A stretch of 36,293 nt of DNA from Alloboseaceae bacterium BT-24-1 (GCA_025846845.1 JAOYTL010000004.1:1-36293); one strand, 5' to 3'; counted from the first letter of the stretch, positions 17,892 through 25,860 are shown. Translations and numbers: made by a program. Notes: a model not told the origin generated them from the sequence alone.

Positions 17892-17984
17892 CCGTCATTG
17901 CGAGCGTAGCGAAGCAATCCAGAGGGACGTCGAGCGCGGCCGCTCCTGGATTGCTTCGTCGGCTGCGCCGCCTCGCAATGACGG
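17892..17984. repeat. REP-like palindromic repeat
   Basis: CCGTCATTGCGAG at the left end is matched by CTCGCAATGACGG at the right end. An inner pair, CGAAGCAATCCAG and CTGGATTGCTTCG, makes a long imperfect hairpin. This type of element is dispersed in many alphaproteobacterial genomes. Here it lies inside the ABC transporter operon, between the binding protein and the first permease. Confidence 0.8.
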
Positions 17985-18002
17985 TGAGCGATCATCTGTG
18001 CC

Positions 18003-19592
18003 CTACCCCTTGGTCAGGTAGCGGAAGTCCGGCTCGCGACAGGGCTGGAACTGGTAGCCGCCGATCGCCTTCTGCAGCGCGACGTCATGGGTCGGCTGGT
18101 TGATCGGCACCATCGGCACCTCGTTGTTCACCAGCTTGATGAAGTCGATGACGTTGGCGTCGTAGGAGGCCTTGTCGGGTGCGAAGCGGGCGGCATCGAC
18201 GAGCTTGTCGAGCGCCGGATTCTGGTAGGCGGCGATGTTGAAGATCGAGTTGTTGCCGTGCATCGTCCAGAACAGGTAGTAATCGGGATAGTCGAGCCAG
18301 CCGGCGAAGCGGTTCAGCACCATCGGATTGGTCTTCTTGGCGATCTCGGTGCGGAAGTTGGCGCCGGGCACCTTGTTGATCTCGACGGTGATCCCGATCG
18401 CGGCGAGCGCTTCCTTGATCAGCACCGCCATCGGCTCGGCGACCGTCGCGTTGCCAGCATCGAAATATAGCGTCGTCGTGAACGGGCCGCCGGCAGCGTC
18501 GACGAGGGCCTTGGCCTTGGCGACGTCGGAGGTGTAGGGGAAGGGCTGCGGCCAGGCGACCTTGGGATCCTTGCCGCCGGCCATCGAGACGCCGCGGCCG
18601 AACAGCGAGGCCTGCAGGATCTTCTCATAGGGCATCACCCAGGCCACGGCCTGGCGCAGGCGCACATCCTTGAACGGGCCGACCTGCGTGTTGAGATAGC
18701 AGCCCCAGACGCCGTTGGGGATCGGCACGCCGACGACGTTGACCTTGCCGGCATCGAGCAGGTCCTTGAAGTCCTTCGGCGGCAAACCGTATGAGACGTC
18801 CGCGTCACCGCGCTCCATCAAGGCCCTGCGGGTCGCGGGCGAGGCGATGTCGCGCGCAATGATCCGGCGCAGCTGCGGCAGCTTTCCGCATTTCCAGTCG
18901 TCATTGCGGACATAGATCGTCTCAACGCCGGGCTTCCAGCTTTCGACCCTGTAGGCACCCGAGCCGGCGATATTGTTCTTCAGCCATTCCTTGGCATGGG
19001 GGTCGCCACCGCCATTCTTGATCGCGAGCTCGGAGTCGAACACGAAGGGGATCGTGACCGCGAGGTTCGGCAGCGTCATCTTGTCCTTGCGGATGAAATC
19101 GACGCGCAATGTCTTCTCGTCGACGACGACGAATTGCTCGGGCTTCTCCAGCGAGCCGGCATTCATCTGCGTCGTGGCGAAGCCGCCGATCGTGCAGGCA
19201 CGGTCGAGCGACCATTTGACGTCCGCGGCGGTGACCTTGCGGCCGGAATGGAAGGTGGCATCGCGCAGTTTGAAGGTGCAGCTCATGCCGTCCGACGCGA
19301 CCTGCCAGCTTTCGGCCAGCTCGCCTTCGAGTTCGCCCATCGAGACGGTGTTGCCACCGCCGCCGGGGATCGGCACCGGCTTGAAGCGCAGCAGGCGATC
19401 ATAGCAGTTCAACGCGACGCCGTTGACGGGCTGCGAGGAGCCGATGCCCTGCATGTCGAGGCTGTTGGGCCCGTACTCCTGAACCAGCAGCAGGGTTTCG
19501 GCCCGGCTCACTGCCTGGGCTTGCGCCTGGCTTCGCGCGACGAATGGCGCGGCAAGACCTGCGGCGATGGCGGTGCGGCGTGTGATCATCAC
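18003..19592 (-). CDS. ABC transporter substrate-binding protein (SBP_bac_5)
   Basis: A 529-residue periplasmic binding protein of the dipeptide/nickel family 5. The N terminus ITRRTAIAAGLAAPFVARSQAQA is a twin-arginine-like export signal with probable cleavage after an AQA. The mature part has the family's LAESWQVASDGMSCTFKLRDATFHSG and VKWSLDRA features. It would deliver substrate to the permeases encoded downstream. The ligand is unknown; the neighbouring ureide enzymes make a biuret-like or carboxylated ureide plausible. A palindrome shared with the biuH-atzF region lies upstream at 19838-19847. Confidence 0.92.
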   Translation of the reverse strand: MMITRRTAIAAGLAAPFVARSQAQAQAVSRAETLLLVQEYGPNSLDMQGIGSSQPVNGVALNCYDRLLRFKPVPIPGGGGNTVSMGELEGELAESWQVASDGMSCTFKLRDATFHSGRKVTAADVKWSLDRACTIGGFATTQMNAGSLEKPEQFVVVDEKTLRVDFIRKDKMTLPNLAVTIPFVFDSELAIKNGGGDPHAKEWLKNNIAGSGAYRVESWKPGVETIYVRNDDWKCGKLPQLRRIIARDIASPATRRALMERGDADVSYGLPPKDFKDLLDAGKVNVVGVPIPNGVWGCYLNTQVGPFKDVRLRQAVAWVMPYEKILQASLFGRGVSMAGGKDPKVAWPQPFPYTSDVAKAKALVDAAGGPFTTTLYFDAGNATVAEPMAVLIKEALAAIGITVEINKVPGANFRTEIAKKTNPMVLNRFAGWLDYPDYYLFWTMHGNNSIFNIAAYQNPALDKLVDAARFAPDKASYDANVIDFIKLVNNEVPMVPINQPTHDVALQKAIGGYQFQPCREPDFRYLTKG

Positions 19593-19837
19593 TCGGAAAC
19601 CCCTGGTTTTGCCAATCGGATGTCGTGACGCGCCGGATCGTCGCAGGCGGGCCGGCGGAGCGCGCTTTCGGCTGCCGCGGGAGCGCAGCCGCGGCGCATG
19701 GCGGCTCGGGCAGGGCTTGGGCGTGAAGGCGGTTCAGCGTCGGCGCACATGGCGCTTCCGAAGCACGTAGCGTGCCAGCAGGTAGTGAATTGAAATCTCT
19801 CGGGAAAAGCACGCTTCGGCGAGCGTTTCATCCCATG

Positions 19838-19847
19838 TTGTATGCAA
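19838..19847. promoter_or_regulatory. Candidate GntR operator before the ABC operon
   Basis: TTGTATGCAA differs by one base from the TTGCATGCAA palindrome between biuH and atzF. It lies in the 285-bp gap upstream of the binding-protein gene, so one regulator may control both operons. The rest of this gap shows no gene. Confidence 0.5.
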
Positions 19848-19877
19848 TGACGTAAAAATGCCTATGAAATAGGCGTA

Positions 19878-20576
19878 CTATCGCGCGCGCTCGGCCGCGC
19901 TGCTTAGCGCGGCAAGGATGCCGATCTCTGCTGAATCGAGAATGGTGAAAGCGGCGGCGTATTCGCTCAGGCGGGCGGCATACCCCGGCAGGTTGGTGCT
20001 CCAGACCACGATCGTGTCGAGCGACGACCGGGCGGCCAGATCCCGAGCCTCCGCGAGCAGCGTGCGGCAGCCAAGATGAGCGGCATCGAGATTGTTGACG
20101 ATACCGAGCCAGCTGTGATCGACGATATCAACGCCCTGCGAGCGAAATCGTCCGAGGATATCGAGCGATTCGGCTTCATCGCCCTGCGTGACGAACCCGA
20201 TCCTCTTACGGGGCTCCGCAATCAAAAGTCCGACCGTCGCGAGAGAGGTCGTGACCGCCGGGATTCCCGTACGGTCCTCGATCCGCCGGCACAGGTCGCG
20301 ATCGACGTCGAAGCCCAGCGCGGCGCCCCGTGTCGCATTCCAGCAGATGGCATCGACGCCGGCATCGGCCAGCAGCGCGGCGGCGGTGTCGAACGGTTCG
20401 AGTCTGTAGGCGGATATCGAGCCGGCCCCGACGATACTGTCATAAGGCACGCGCGCGATGCAGCAATCGATGTCCGGATACCCCGCCAGCAGCTGGCCCA
20501 CCACGCGCTCGACGACCCGGTTGGAAGACGGGACGATCAAGCCGATGGCGCGGCGCGAAGACGTTGTCTCGGACAT
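19878..20576 (-). CDS. Asp/Glu racemase-superfamily protein lacking both catalytic Cys
   Basis: A 232-residue protein of the Asp/Glu/hydantoin racemase superfamily, closest in layout to maleate isomerase and arylmalonate decarboxylase (AIGLIVPSSNRVVE at the N terminus). The family's two catalytic cysteines sit in GCTSG-like and SCTN-like motifs. Here the first is A81 (WNATRG) and the second is S193 (WSTNLPG). Arylmalonate decarboxylase also lacks the first Cys but keeps the second; this protein lacks both, so classical racemisation is unlikely. It is transcribed toward the ABC genes from its own upstream region. A role on a ring or dicarboxylate intermediate of the local pathway is speculation. 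Confidence 0.8.
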   Translation of the reverse strand: MSETTSSRRAIGLIVPSSNRVVERVVGQLLAGYPDIDCCIARVPYDSIVGAGSISAYRLEPFDTAAALLADAGVDAICWNATRGAALGFDVDRDLCRRIEDRTGIPAVTTSLATVGLLIAEPRKRIGFVTQGDEAESLDILGRFRSQGVDIVDHSWLGIVNNLDAAHLGCRTLLAEARDLAARSSLDTIVVWSTNLPGYAARLSEYAAAFTILDSAEIGILAALSSAAERAR

Positions 20577-20613
20577 GGCAGGCAGCGTGGTCCGAATGAT
20601 GGGGAAGCCGGAG

Positions 20614-20637
20614 ATGACATCCAGGCTAGCATGTCAT
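20614..20637. promoter_or_regulatory. Inverted repeat upstream of racemase-like gene
   Basis: ATGACAT (20614-20620) and ATGTCAT (20631-20637) form a 7-bp inverted repeat with a 10-bp spacer, about 40 bp before the racemase-like start codon. The spacing suits a dimeric regulator. It is not the TTGCATGCAA motif, so this gene may be controlled differently. Confidence 0.4.
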
Positions 20638-20672
20638 TTTGCGATCGGCAGCCTTCATCACTTGCGGAGGAT

Positions 20673-21911
20673 CTATTGACGCTTGCCAAGGGCGACCAGG
20701 CTGACGTCGATCGTGCCAGCCCTGAAACCGGCCTCGCAATAGCTGAGATAGAATTCCCAGAGCCTGCGGAACGACTCGTCGAAGCCTTGCGGGGTGATCT
20801 GCGGCCAACTCTCCAGGAAGCGCTGGCGCCACTCCTTCAAGGTCGAGGCGTAGCTCGCGCCGAACGCGAGGCGCTCGATCTCGGCCAAACCCGCCGCTTT
20901 CGCCGCGCCCATCAACGCGGGAACGGAGGGCAGGCAGCCGCCGGGGAAGATGAAGCGCTGAATGAAGTCCGTGCCTTGCTGGTAGGGCTCGAACAGCGCC
21001 TCGTCGATGGTGATCGCCTGCAGGACCGCATGACCTTGGGAAGTCAGCGAATGGCTCAAGGCGGCAAAATACATCGGCCAGTAGTCGCGTCCCACCGCCT
21101 CGATCATCTCGATCGAGACGATGCGATCGAACTGGCCCGCAATGTCGCGATAATCCTGCAGGCGAAGGTCGACCCTGTCCGCCAGCCCGGCTTCGGCGAT
21201 CCGCCTTTGCGCATATGCGAATTGCGCCGGGGAGAGCGTGATGGCGGTGACATGGCAGCCCTCGCGGGCCAGGCGCTCGGCCAGGCCCCCCCAGCCACAA
21301 CCGATCTCGAGGACCCGCTCGCCGCCCGAGAGCGCCAGCATCTCGACGATCCTGTCGAGCTTGCGCTCCTGCGCGGCCTCGAGCGTGTCCGTCGGCGCCT
21401 CATAAAGCGCAGACGAGTAGGTCATGCCCGCGTCGAGCCAGTGCCGGTAGAAGTCGTTGCCGAGATCGTAATGAGCAGTGATGTTGCGGCGGCTGCCCGC
21501 GCGACTGTTGGCATTGCGCCAATGCCGCAGGCGATTGAGCAGGCGCGTCGGCCAGGTGCCGGAGACAAGTTGGCGCAGCGTTGCGTCATTGCGCGCTCCG
21601 AGTTCGATCAGAGCGGTCAGGTCCGGCGTCGTGAAGTCGCCGTCGCGATAGGCCTCGGCCAGGCCGATATCGCCGTCGAGCAGCAGGCGGCGCATGGCGC
21701 GCCAGTCCTTCAGGACGATCGCCGCCTGCGGTCCCGGTTCGGAAGAACCACTCCAGAGCCGTTCGCCCTCAGGCGTGACGATGCTCAGCCGGCCGACGAC
21801 GATCTGCGAGAGCAGCCGGCGCAGGAACCAGCGGGACAGGCCGATACCGCCCGGCAGCGAGAGCGACGATTCGGCCATGGCTGCCTGGCGTTCGGTGTCG
21901 GGAAGTCTCAT
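20673..21911 (-). CDS. CFA-synthase-family SAM methyltransferase (first copy)
   Basis: A 412-residue cyclopropane-fatty-acid-synthase family protein. The N-terminal domain is followed by ITAHYDLGNDFYRHWLD, the SAM-binding loop VLEIGCGWGGLAERLA, IVSIEMIEAVG and FIFPGGCLPS. Such enzymes methylenate or methylate double bonds of membrane phospholipid acyl chains. Two positions differ from E. coli Cfa: MTYSSA replaces MQYSCA, and LQAITI replaces the HTIGS histidine. This is usual for the clade linked to DUF1365. The start ATG 21911 overlaps the DUF1365 stop (ATGA). Third gene of the FAD oxidoreductase-DUF1365-methyltransferase operon. Confidence 0.9.
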   Translation of the reverse strand: MRLPDTERQAAMAESSLSLPGGIGLSRWFLRRLLSQIVVGRLSIVTPEGERLWSGSSEPGPQAAIVLKDWRAMRRLLLDGDIGLAEAYRDGDFTTPDLTALIELGARNDATLRQLVSGTWPTRLLNRLRHWRNANSRAGSRRNITAHYDLGNDFYRHWLDAGMTYSSALYEAPTDTLEAAQERKLDRIVEMLALSGGERVLEIGCGWGGLAERLAREGCHVTAITLSPAQFAYAQRRIAEAGLADRVDLRLQDYRDIAGQFDRIVSIEMIEAVGRDYWPMYFAALSHSLTSQGHAVLQAITIDEALFEPYQQGTDFIQRFIFPGGCLPSVPALMGAAKAAGLAEIERLAFGASYASTLKEWRQRFLESWPQITPQGFDESFRRLWEFYLSYCEAGFRAGTIDVSLVALGKRQ

Positions 21912-22711
21912 GGCTGCGTCGATCCCTTCGGATGAGGAGCCGCTGCCCGGCCGGTGCTGAACCGATGCTCGGGCGGAGCAGGATGCGTCCACCAGCGCAT
22001 GCGCTTGGCCAGGAGACGCAGCGCGTGCCAGTGGATGGCGGCGGTGACCTTCAAGGTGAGCAGCGGGTGGGTCGCCAGCAGGCGCAGGAGGATCGAGTCG
22101 TCGAGCGTGCGGCGTTCGCCGCTCAGGGAGGCGGCGATCAGCCTGCCCTCGGCATCATGCCCGTCGATCACGACCGAGACCCGCTCGCCCGGCGGCTCGA
22201 CCTGAAAGGCGTAGCGCATGGCAAGGCCCATGAAGGGCGAGACATGGAAGCGCTTTTCGGCCTCCTGCCGCACGGGACGCGCCGGCCCACCGACCGGCGC
22301 GACATAGCTGTGGATCTCGCCGAAGGTGTTGTGCACCTCGTAGACGGTCGCTCGCAGGCCGCCGTCCCGGCCGTAGCAGAAATAGATGCTGACCGGATTG
22401 AAGGCGTAACCGAGGATGCGCGGCATGGTCAGCAGCCGCACTGCGCCCTCGTCCCAGTCGATACCGGCCGCCGCCAGCGCTTCCACGACCTGCTCCTTCA
22501 GGGACCTGCCACTGCGGTCGCCGTAATCGGCATCCCGGAAGGCGTAGAGATTGAAGCGGTTGCGGGAGAACAGGCGCGACTGCTTCGCCAGCGCGTCGAT
22601 CTCGTCGAGATCGAGCAGCATCCAGAACACGCGATAGGCCAGCGCATGCGGCCTCGGCCGGAACCGGCTGTGGCGGACGCGGCCGACGTAGAGCGCTGAA
22701 TGCCGGATCAT
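21908..22711 (-). CDS. DUF1365 protein
   Basis: A 267-residue DUF1365 protein, recognised by the early SALYVGRVRHSRFRPRPHALAYRVF segment, LTMPRILGYAFNPVSIYFCYGRDG and the later EVHNTFGEIHSY. The biochemical role is unknown. The family is nearly always encoded between an FAD-dependent amine-oxidase-like protein and a CFA-type methyltransferase, exactly as here, which points to a step in modifying unsaturated acyl chains. The start overlaps the upstream stop by four bases, and its own stop overlaps the next start, so translation is coupled. Confidence 0.92.
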   Translation of the reverse strand: MIRHSALYVGRVRHSRFRPRPHALAYRVFWMLLDLDEIDALAKQSRLFSRNRFNLYAFRDADYGDRSGRSLKEQVVEALAAAGIDWDEGAVRLLTMPRILGYAFNPVSIYFCYGRDGGLRATVYEVHNTFGEIHSYVAPVGGPARPVRQEAEKRFHVSPFMGLAMRYAFQVEPPGERVSVVIDGHDAEGRLIAASLSGERRTLDDSILLRLLATHPLLTLKVTAAIHWHALRLLAKRMRWWTHPAPPEHRFSTGRAAAPHPKGSTQP

Positions 22712-24048
22712 GCCGCCAGCTCGCGCGGGACCGGCAGCGGGATGCGGCCGGATTCATCGGGGACGTCCCAGGGACGCCGGACATCGCCGAGCGCCTCGGC
22801 GACGGCGAGGCCCGACTGCAGCCCGTCCTCGTGGAAGCCGGAGCCGAAATAGGCGCCGCAGAACCAGCTTCGCCTTGCACCCTGCAAGGCCCAAAGACGC
22901 TGCTGAGCCATGAGCGCGGCCTGATCGAAGAGCGGATGCTCGTAGAATTCTTCTCGCAGGATCGTTTCCGAGCGCAGCGAATCTGGCGGGTTCAGCGTGA
23001 CGAAGAAGGGCCGCTGCCCGGGCAGGTTCTGCAGGAGGTTCATCCAGTAGGTGACAGCGCAGGCGGCATCCGGCCGGGCGCGCTCGCCGATATGATTCCA
23101 GCTCGCCCAGGCGCGGCGACGCTTGGGCATGAGCGCCTCGTCGCCATGCAGTACGGCGCGGTTCCGGCTGTAGCGAAAGGCGCCCAGCGCACTCGCTTCG
23201 AGCGGGTCGGGATCGGCGAGCATGGCCAGCGTCTGGTCGGCATGGGTCGCGAAGACGACCTGGTCGAAGCGCTCGCTCCAGCCGTCGCCTGTGATCAAGA
23301 CCTCATTGGGCGAGCGCCTGACCTGGCGTGCCGGTGTGCCGAGCCGGATGCTGCCGCCGAACCGCTTGCGTAGCTGTTCGACATAGACGGCGCTGCCGCC
23401 GGTGACGGTGTGCCAGAGCGGGCGGTCGGTCAGCTGCAGCAGGCCGTGATTGTGATGGAAGCGCAGGAAGGCCTGCACAGGGTAGGACAGGATCTCCGAG
23501 CACGGAGCCGACCAGATCGCCGCCGCCATCGGCAGGAGGTGGTCATCCCGGAAGGCGCTGCCATAGCCGCCGGCAGCGAGATACTCGCCCAGCGTCATCG
23601 CTTCAGCGCTTCCTGCCCGGGCATCGCGGGTGGCATCGCGGTAGAAGCGGACGAGACCCTGGAGCATGGCCCAGAAGCGCGGGCTGGCCAGGTTGCGCCG
23701 CTGCGCGAACAGGCCGGCAAGGCCGGTGCCGCTATATTCGAGGCGTCCCCCGTCGAGCGAGACGGCAAAGGACATCTCGGTCGGCTGCGTCGCGACGCCC
23801 AGATGATCGAGCAGTGCGACGAAGTTCGGATAGGTTTTCTCGTTGTAGACGATGAAGCCGGTATCGACCGGCGTCTCGCTGCCGTCGTCCCCGGGCACCA
23901 GGACCGTGTTTGCATGACCGCCGAGCCGCGACTCGGCCTCGATCAGCACGACATCATGCGCCTGTCCCAGCAGCCACGCCGCCGACAGACCGGAGATGCC
24001 GGCGCCGATGACGGCGATCCTCTTTGGGTGTCCGTGAGCCTGCGGCAT
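22708..24048 (-). CDS. FAD-dependent amine-oxidase-like oxidoreductase
   Basis: A 446-residue flavoprotein. The ADP-binding motif GAGISG (residues 15-20) is followed by the acidic strand end and SRLGGHANTV, as in amine oxidase, phytoene desaturase and the NAD(P)-binding Rossmann-like group. The family gene beside DUF1365 and CFA-type methyltransferases is thought to oxidise or desaturate lipid acyl chains. I choose ATG 24048, six bases after AAGGA, over ATG 24054, which overlaps it. The frame is open to 24246, but no family sequence precedes the Rossmann fold. First gene of a three-gene operon with a candidate RpoE-type promoter about 30-50 bp upstream. Confidence 0.9.
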   Translation of the reverse strand: MPQAHGHPKRIAVIGAGISGLSAAWLLGQAHDVVLIEAESRLGGHANTVLVPGDDGSETPVDTGFIVYNEKTYPNFVALLDHLGVATQPTEMSFAVSLDGGRLEYSGTGLAGLFAQRRNLASPRFWAMLQGLVRFYRDATRDARAGSAEAMTLGEYLAAGGYGSAFRDDHLLPMAAAIWSAPCSEILSYPVQAFLRFHHNHGLLQLTDRPLWHTVTGGSAVYVEQLRKRFGGSIRLGTPARQVRRSPNEVLITGDGWSERFDQVVFATHADQTLAMLADPDPLEASALGAFRYSRNRAVLHGDEALMPKRRRAWASWNHIGERARPDAACAVTYWMNLLQNLPGQRPFFVTLNPPDSLRSETILREEFYEHPLFDQAALMAQQRLWALQGARRSWFCGAYFGSGFHEDGLQSGLAVAEALGDVRRPWDVPDESGRIPLPVPRELAA

Positions 24049-24074
24049 GGCCATTCCTTGCTCTTCGGAAAGGC

Positions 24075-24102
24075 TATACGCGGGGGGCTGCGCTTTGGAT
24101 TT
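24075..24102 (-). promoter_or_regulatory. Candidate RpoE-type promoter of the FAD oxidoreductase operon
   Basis: On the minus strand AAATCC, 18 bp and TATA precede the oxidoreductase start. Four of six bases of the -35 box match TGATCC, the spacing is identical to that before the sigma-factor gene, and TA is kept. It is the weakest of the five candidates by -35 match. Confidence 0.5.
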
Positions 24103-24134
24103 GTCACCCGGTCCCGGAATTCCCCGCCGGGATG

Positions 24135-24164
24135 TGAGCCGATCGCGACTGCCGCGCGTAAGCA
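24135..24164 (+). promoter_or_regulatory. Candidate RpoE-type promoter of the membrane protein-DUF2147 operon
   Basis: TGAGCC (24135-24140), an 18-bp spacer and TAAGCA (24159-24164) closely fit the TGATCC-N18-TAAG pattern I recall for RpoE of Rhodobacter sphaeroides. The expected start of transcription is about 20 bp before the ATG at 24190. Confidence 0.6.
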
Positions 24165-24189
24165 GACCGAGGCAAGCGGAGGTCTGACA

Positions 24190-24783
24190 ATGCCCGCCAA
24201 GGGGTTGAAGCGTCTGTTCGCGGCACTGAGCGCCCACATCGCCCATCCAGGGCCACGGGAAGCGATCGCCAACACGGTCGCCCTGGTGATCGTCTCGAAC
24301 CAGCCCTTCTACCCGCTCTATCTCTACTGGGCCGTGTCGCCCGTGATCTCGCCGTCCTTCCTGACCTTCCTCTCGACACCGCTGTTCGCGTTGGTGCCGA
24401 GCGCGATGCGACGCAATTCCAGGCTTGGGCGCTGCCTCCTGCTCTGCGCCGGGATCGGCAATACGCTGCTCTGCCGCTTTGCCTTCGGCAGCGCGTCAGG
24501 CGTCGAAGCGTTCCTGTTCCCCTGCCTGATGCTGTCTGCGCTGCTCTTTCGCCGCGACGAGCGCATCTATGCCGCCGGCTTCATCGTGCTCAGCTTCGCG
24601 GCCTATCTGCTGCCCGTCGATGCCATCGCGGCACCGCTGCATCTGTACCAGCCGCAGGAATACCTCGCTTTGCAGCGCCTGAACTTCCTCAGCGCAGCTT
24701 CGCTGACCGCGCTGATAGGCTGGCTTTTCGCGAGGCAACGTCAGGGCATCTCGGCTGGCGATGAAACCGGAGGGGATCAGTGA
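24190..24783 (+). CDS. Polytopic membrane protein of unknown function
   Basis: A 197-residue protein with about five hydrophobic segments (around residues 27-43, 50-68, 80-95, 103-118 and 126-145). Charged termini surround them, and the C terminus is polar and acidic. GGAGG lies 8 bases before the ATG. The layout resembles the membrane sensor part of some cyclases and kinases, but no output domain follows, and I do not recognise a family. It is followed 36 bp later by a DUF2147 gene, and a candidate RpoE-type promoter lies upstream, so an envelope or photo-oxidative stress role is plausible. Confidence 0.75.
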   Translation: MPAKGLKRLFAALSAHIAHPGPREAIANTVALVIVSNQPFYPLYLYWAVSPVISPSFLTFLSTPLFALVPSAMRRNSRLGRCLLLCAGIGNTLLCRFAFGSASGVEAFLFPCLMLSALLFRRDERIYAAGFIVLSFAAYLLPVDAIAAPLHLYQPQEYLALQRLNFLSAASLTALIGWLFARQRQGISAGDETGGDQ

Positions 24784-24819
24784 GCGTAGAAGGGACACAA
24801 CTTGCGGAAAGGACATCGC

Positions 24820-25188
24820 ATGAGACGTCTTCTGCTCGCCCTGATCGTCGCCTCGCCATCGGCCGCGAATGCGGCTTCGACCGCGATCGACGGCACCTGG
24901 CTGCGCGACGACGGCAATGCCCGCGTTCGTATCGCTCCGTGCGGCGACAAGATCTGCGCGACCAATCTCTGGATCGGCGACGCCAGCAACGGCGAGGCGG
25001 CCGGCGACAAGCTGGTCATGACGCTGTCGCGCCAGGCCGACGGCTCCTTCTCCGGTACCGCCTACGATCCCAAGCGGGACTGGTCCTATTCGATGACCAT
25101 CAAGACCACTCCGGGCGAACTCACCACGCGCGGTTGTATTCTCGGACGACTGGTCTGCCGCGATGTCGGCTGGAAGTCGGCCGACTAG
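24820..25188 (+). CDS. DUF2147 periplasmic protein
   Basis: A 122-residue secreted protein. A signal peptide (MRRLLLALIVASPSAANA) precedes a small beta-rich DUF2147 domain. This opens IDGTWLRDDGNARVRIAPCGDKICA, followed by YDPKRDWSYSMTI and the cysteine-bearing RGCILGRLVCRD. The four Cys could form two disulfides. AAAGGA precedes the ATG at 24820; the alternative upstream start at 24802 would put charged residues before the signal. The function of the family is unknown. It is probably co-transcribed with the preceding membrane protein gene and sits just before the sigma-factor promoter. Confidence 0.8.
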   Translation: MRRLLLALIVASPSAANAASTAIDGTWLRDDGNARVRIAPCGDKICATNLWIGDASNGEAAGDKLVMTLSRQADGSFSGTAYDPKRDWSYSMTIKTTPGELTTRGCILGRLVCRDVGWKSAD

Positions 25189-25205
25189 CGGTCAGTCCAG
25201 CGCAG

Positions 25206-25235
25206 TGATCCGTCGCCGCGGCGCCACCGTATCTT
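25206..25235 (+). promoter_or_regulatory. Autoregulatory RpoE-type promoter of the sigma operon
   Basis: TGATCC (25206-25211), an 18-bp spacer and TATCTT (25230-25235) precede the ECF sigma gene. The -35 box is a perfect match to TGATCC. Transcription would begin near 25240, so translation is either leaderless from 25240 or starts at the internal ATG 25273. Confidence 0.65.
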
Positions 25236-25239
25236 CGCC

Positions 25240-25860
25240 ATGGTTGCCGCGTTCGCCCTGAATGTCGAAGATATGCGCGAGGCGTCAGCCCCAGCGCCGG
25301 GAGGTCGGTTCTTCGCCTTGTTCGACGCCAATGCCTTGATCGCCGCCATTGCGCGCTCGGGTGACCGGGCCGCTTTCGTTGCGCTCTTCGACCATTTCGC
25401 GCCGCGCGTGAAGGGATTGCTGATGCGTGGCGGGACCCCGGCGGAGCTGGCGGAGGAGATCGCTCAGGAGACGCTGCTCACGGTCTGGCGCAAGGCCGCC
25501 CTGTTCGATCCTGCCAAGGCGAATGCCTCGACATGGATCGCCACGATCGCGCGCAACCGGCGCATCGACATCGCCCGGCGCGAAGCTCGATCGCGGCTCT
25601 CGCAAGTTTATGAGATTCTTGATGAAGACGGACCTGAACAGCCTGATGAGACCATCTCGGGAGCCGAGCGCGATGCGCGGATCAGGGCAGCGATGACCGG
25701 ATTGTCCGCCGACCAGTACCGGGTCGTCGAGCTCGCCTTCCTGGAGGAGTTCAGCCATCAGGACGTGGCGCAGCGCCTGGCGATCCCGCTCGGCACGGTG
25801 AAGTCGAGGCTGCGGCTCGCGCTCTCGCATCTGCGTGGCAAGCTGGAGGATCTGCGATGA
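25240..25860 (+). CDS. rpoE: ECF sigma factor, RpoE/ChrR group (ECF11-like)
   Basis: A sigma factor of up to 206 residues. Region 2 holds FVALFDHFAPRVKGLLMRGG, AEEIAQETLLTVWRKA and ASTWIATIARNRRIDIARRE. Region 4 holds LSADQYRVVELAFLEEFSHQDVAQRLAIPLGTVKSRLRLAL. This arrangement and the ChrR-like partner overlapping its stop codon (ATGA) place it in the group that answers singlet oxygen in Rhodobacter sphaeroides. The start may be ATG 25240 or ATG 25273; neither has a good ribosome-binding site, and the likely promoter lies only 5-10 bp before 25240. Its own promoter and four nearby genes share the TGATCC-like-N18-TA pattern. Confidence 0.92.
   Translation: MVAAFALNVEDMREASAPAPGGRFFALFDANALIAAIARSGDRAAFVALFDHFAPRVKGLLMRGGTPAELAEEIAQETLLTVWRKAALFDPAKANASTWIATIARNRRIDIARREARSRLSQVYEILDEDGPEQPDETISGAERDARIRAAMTGLSADQYRVVELAFLEEFSHQDVAQRLAIPLGTVKSRLRLALSHLRGKLEDLR

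Noticed and set aside
6930..20576. An AtzD/barbiturase-type ring-opening enzyme in the catabolic block
   Set aside because: Looked for and not seen; all frames of suitable size are assigned to other families.
20076..21935. Open frame of 619 codons antisense to the racemase-like and CFA genes
   Set aside because: It covers two recognised genes on the other strand and encodes no recognisable domain.
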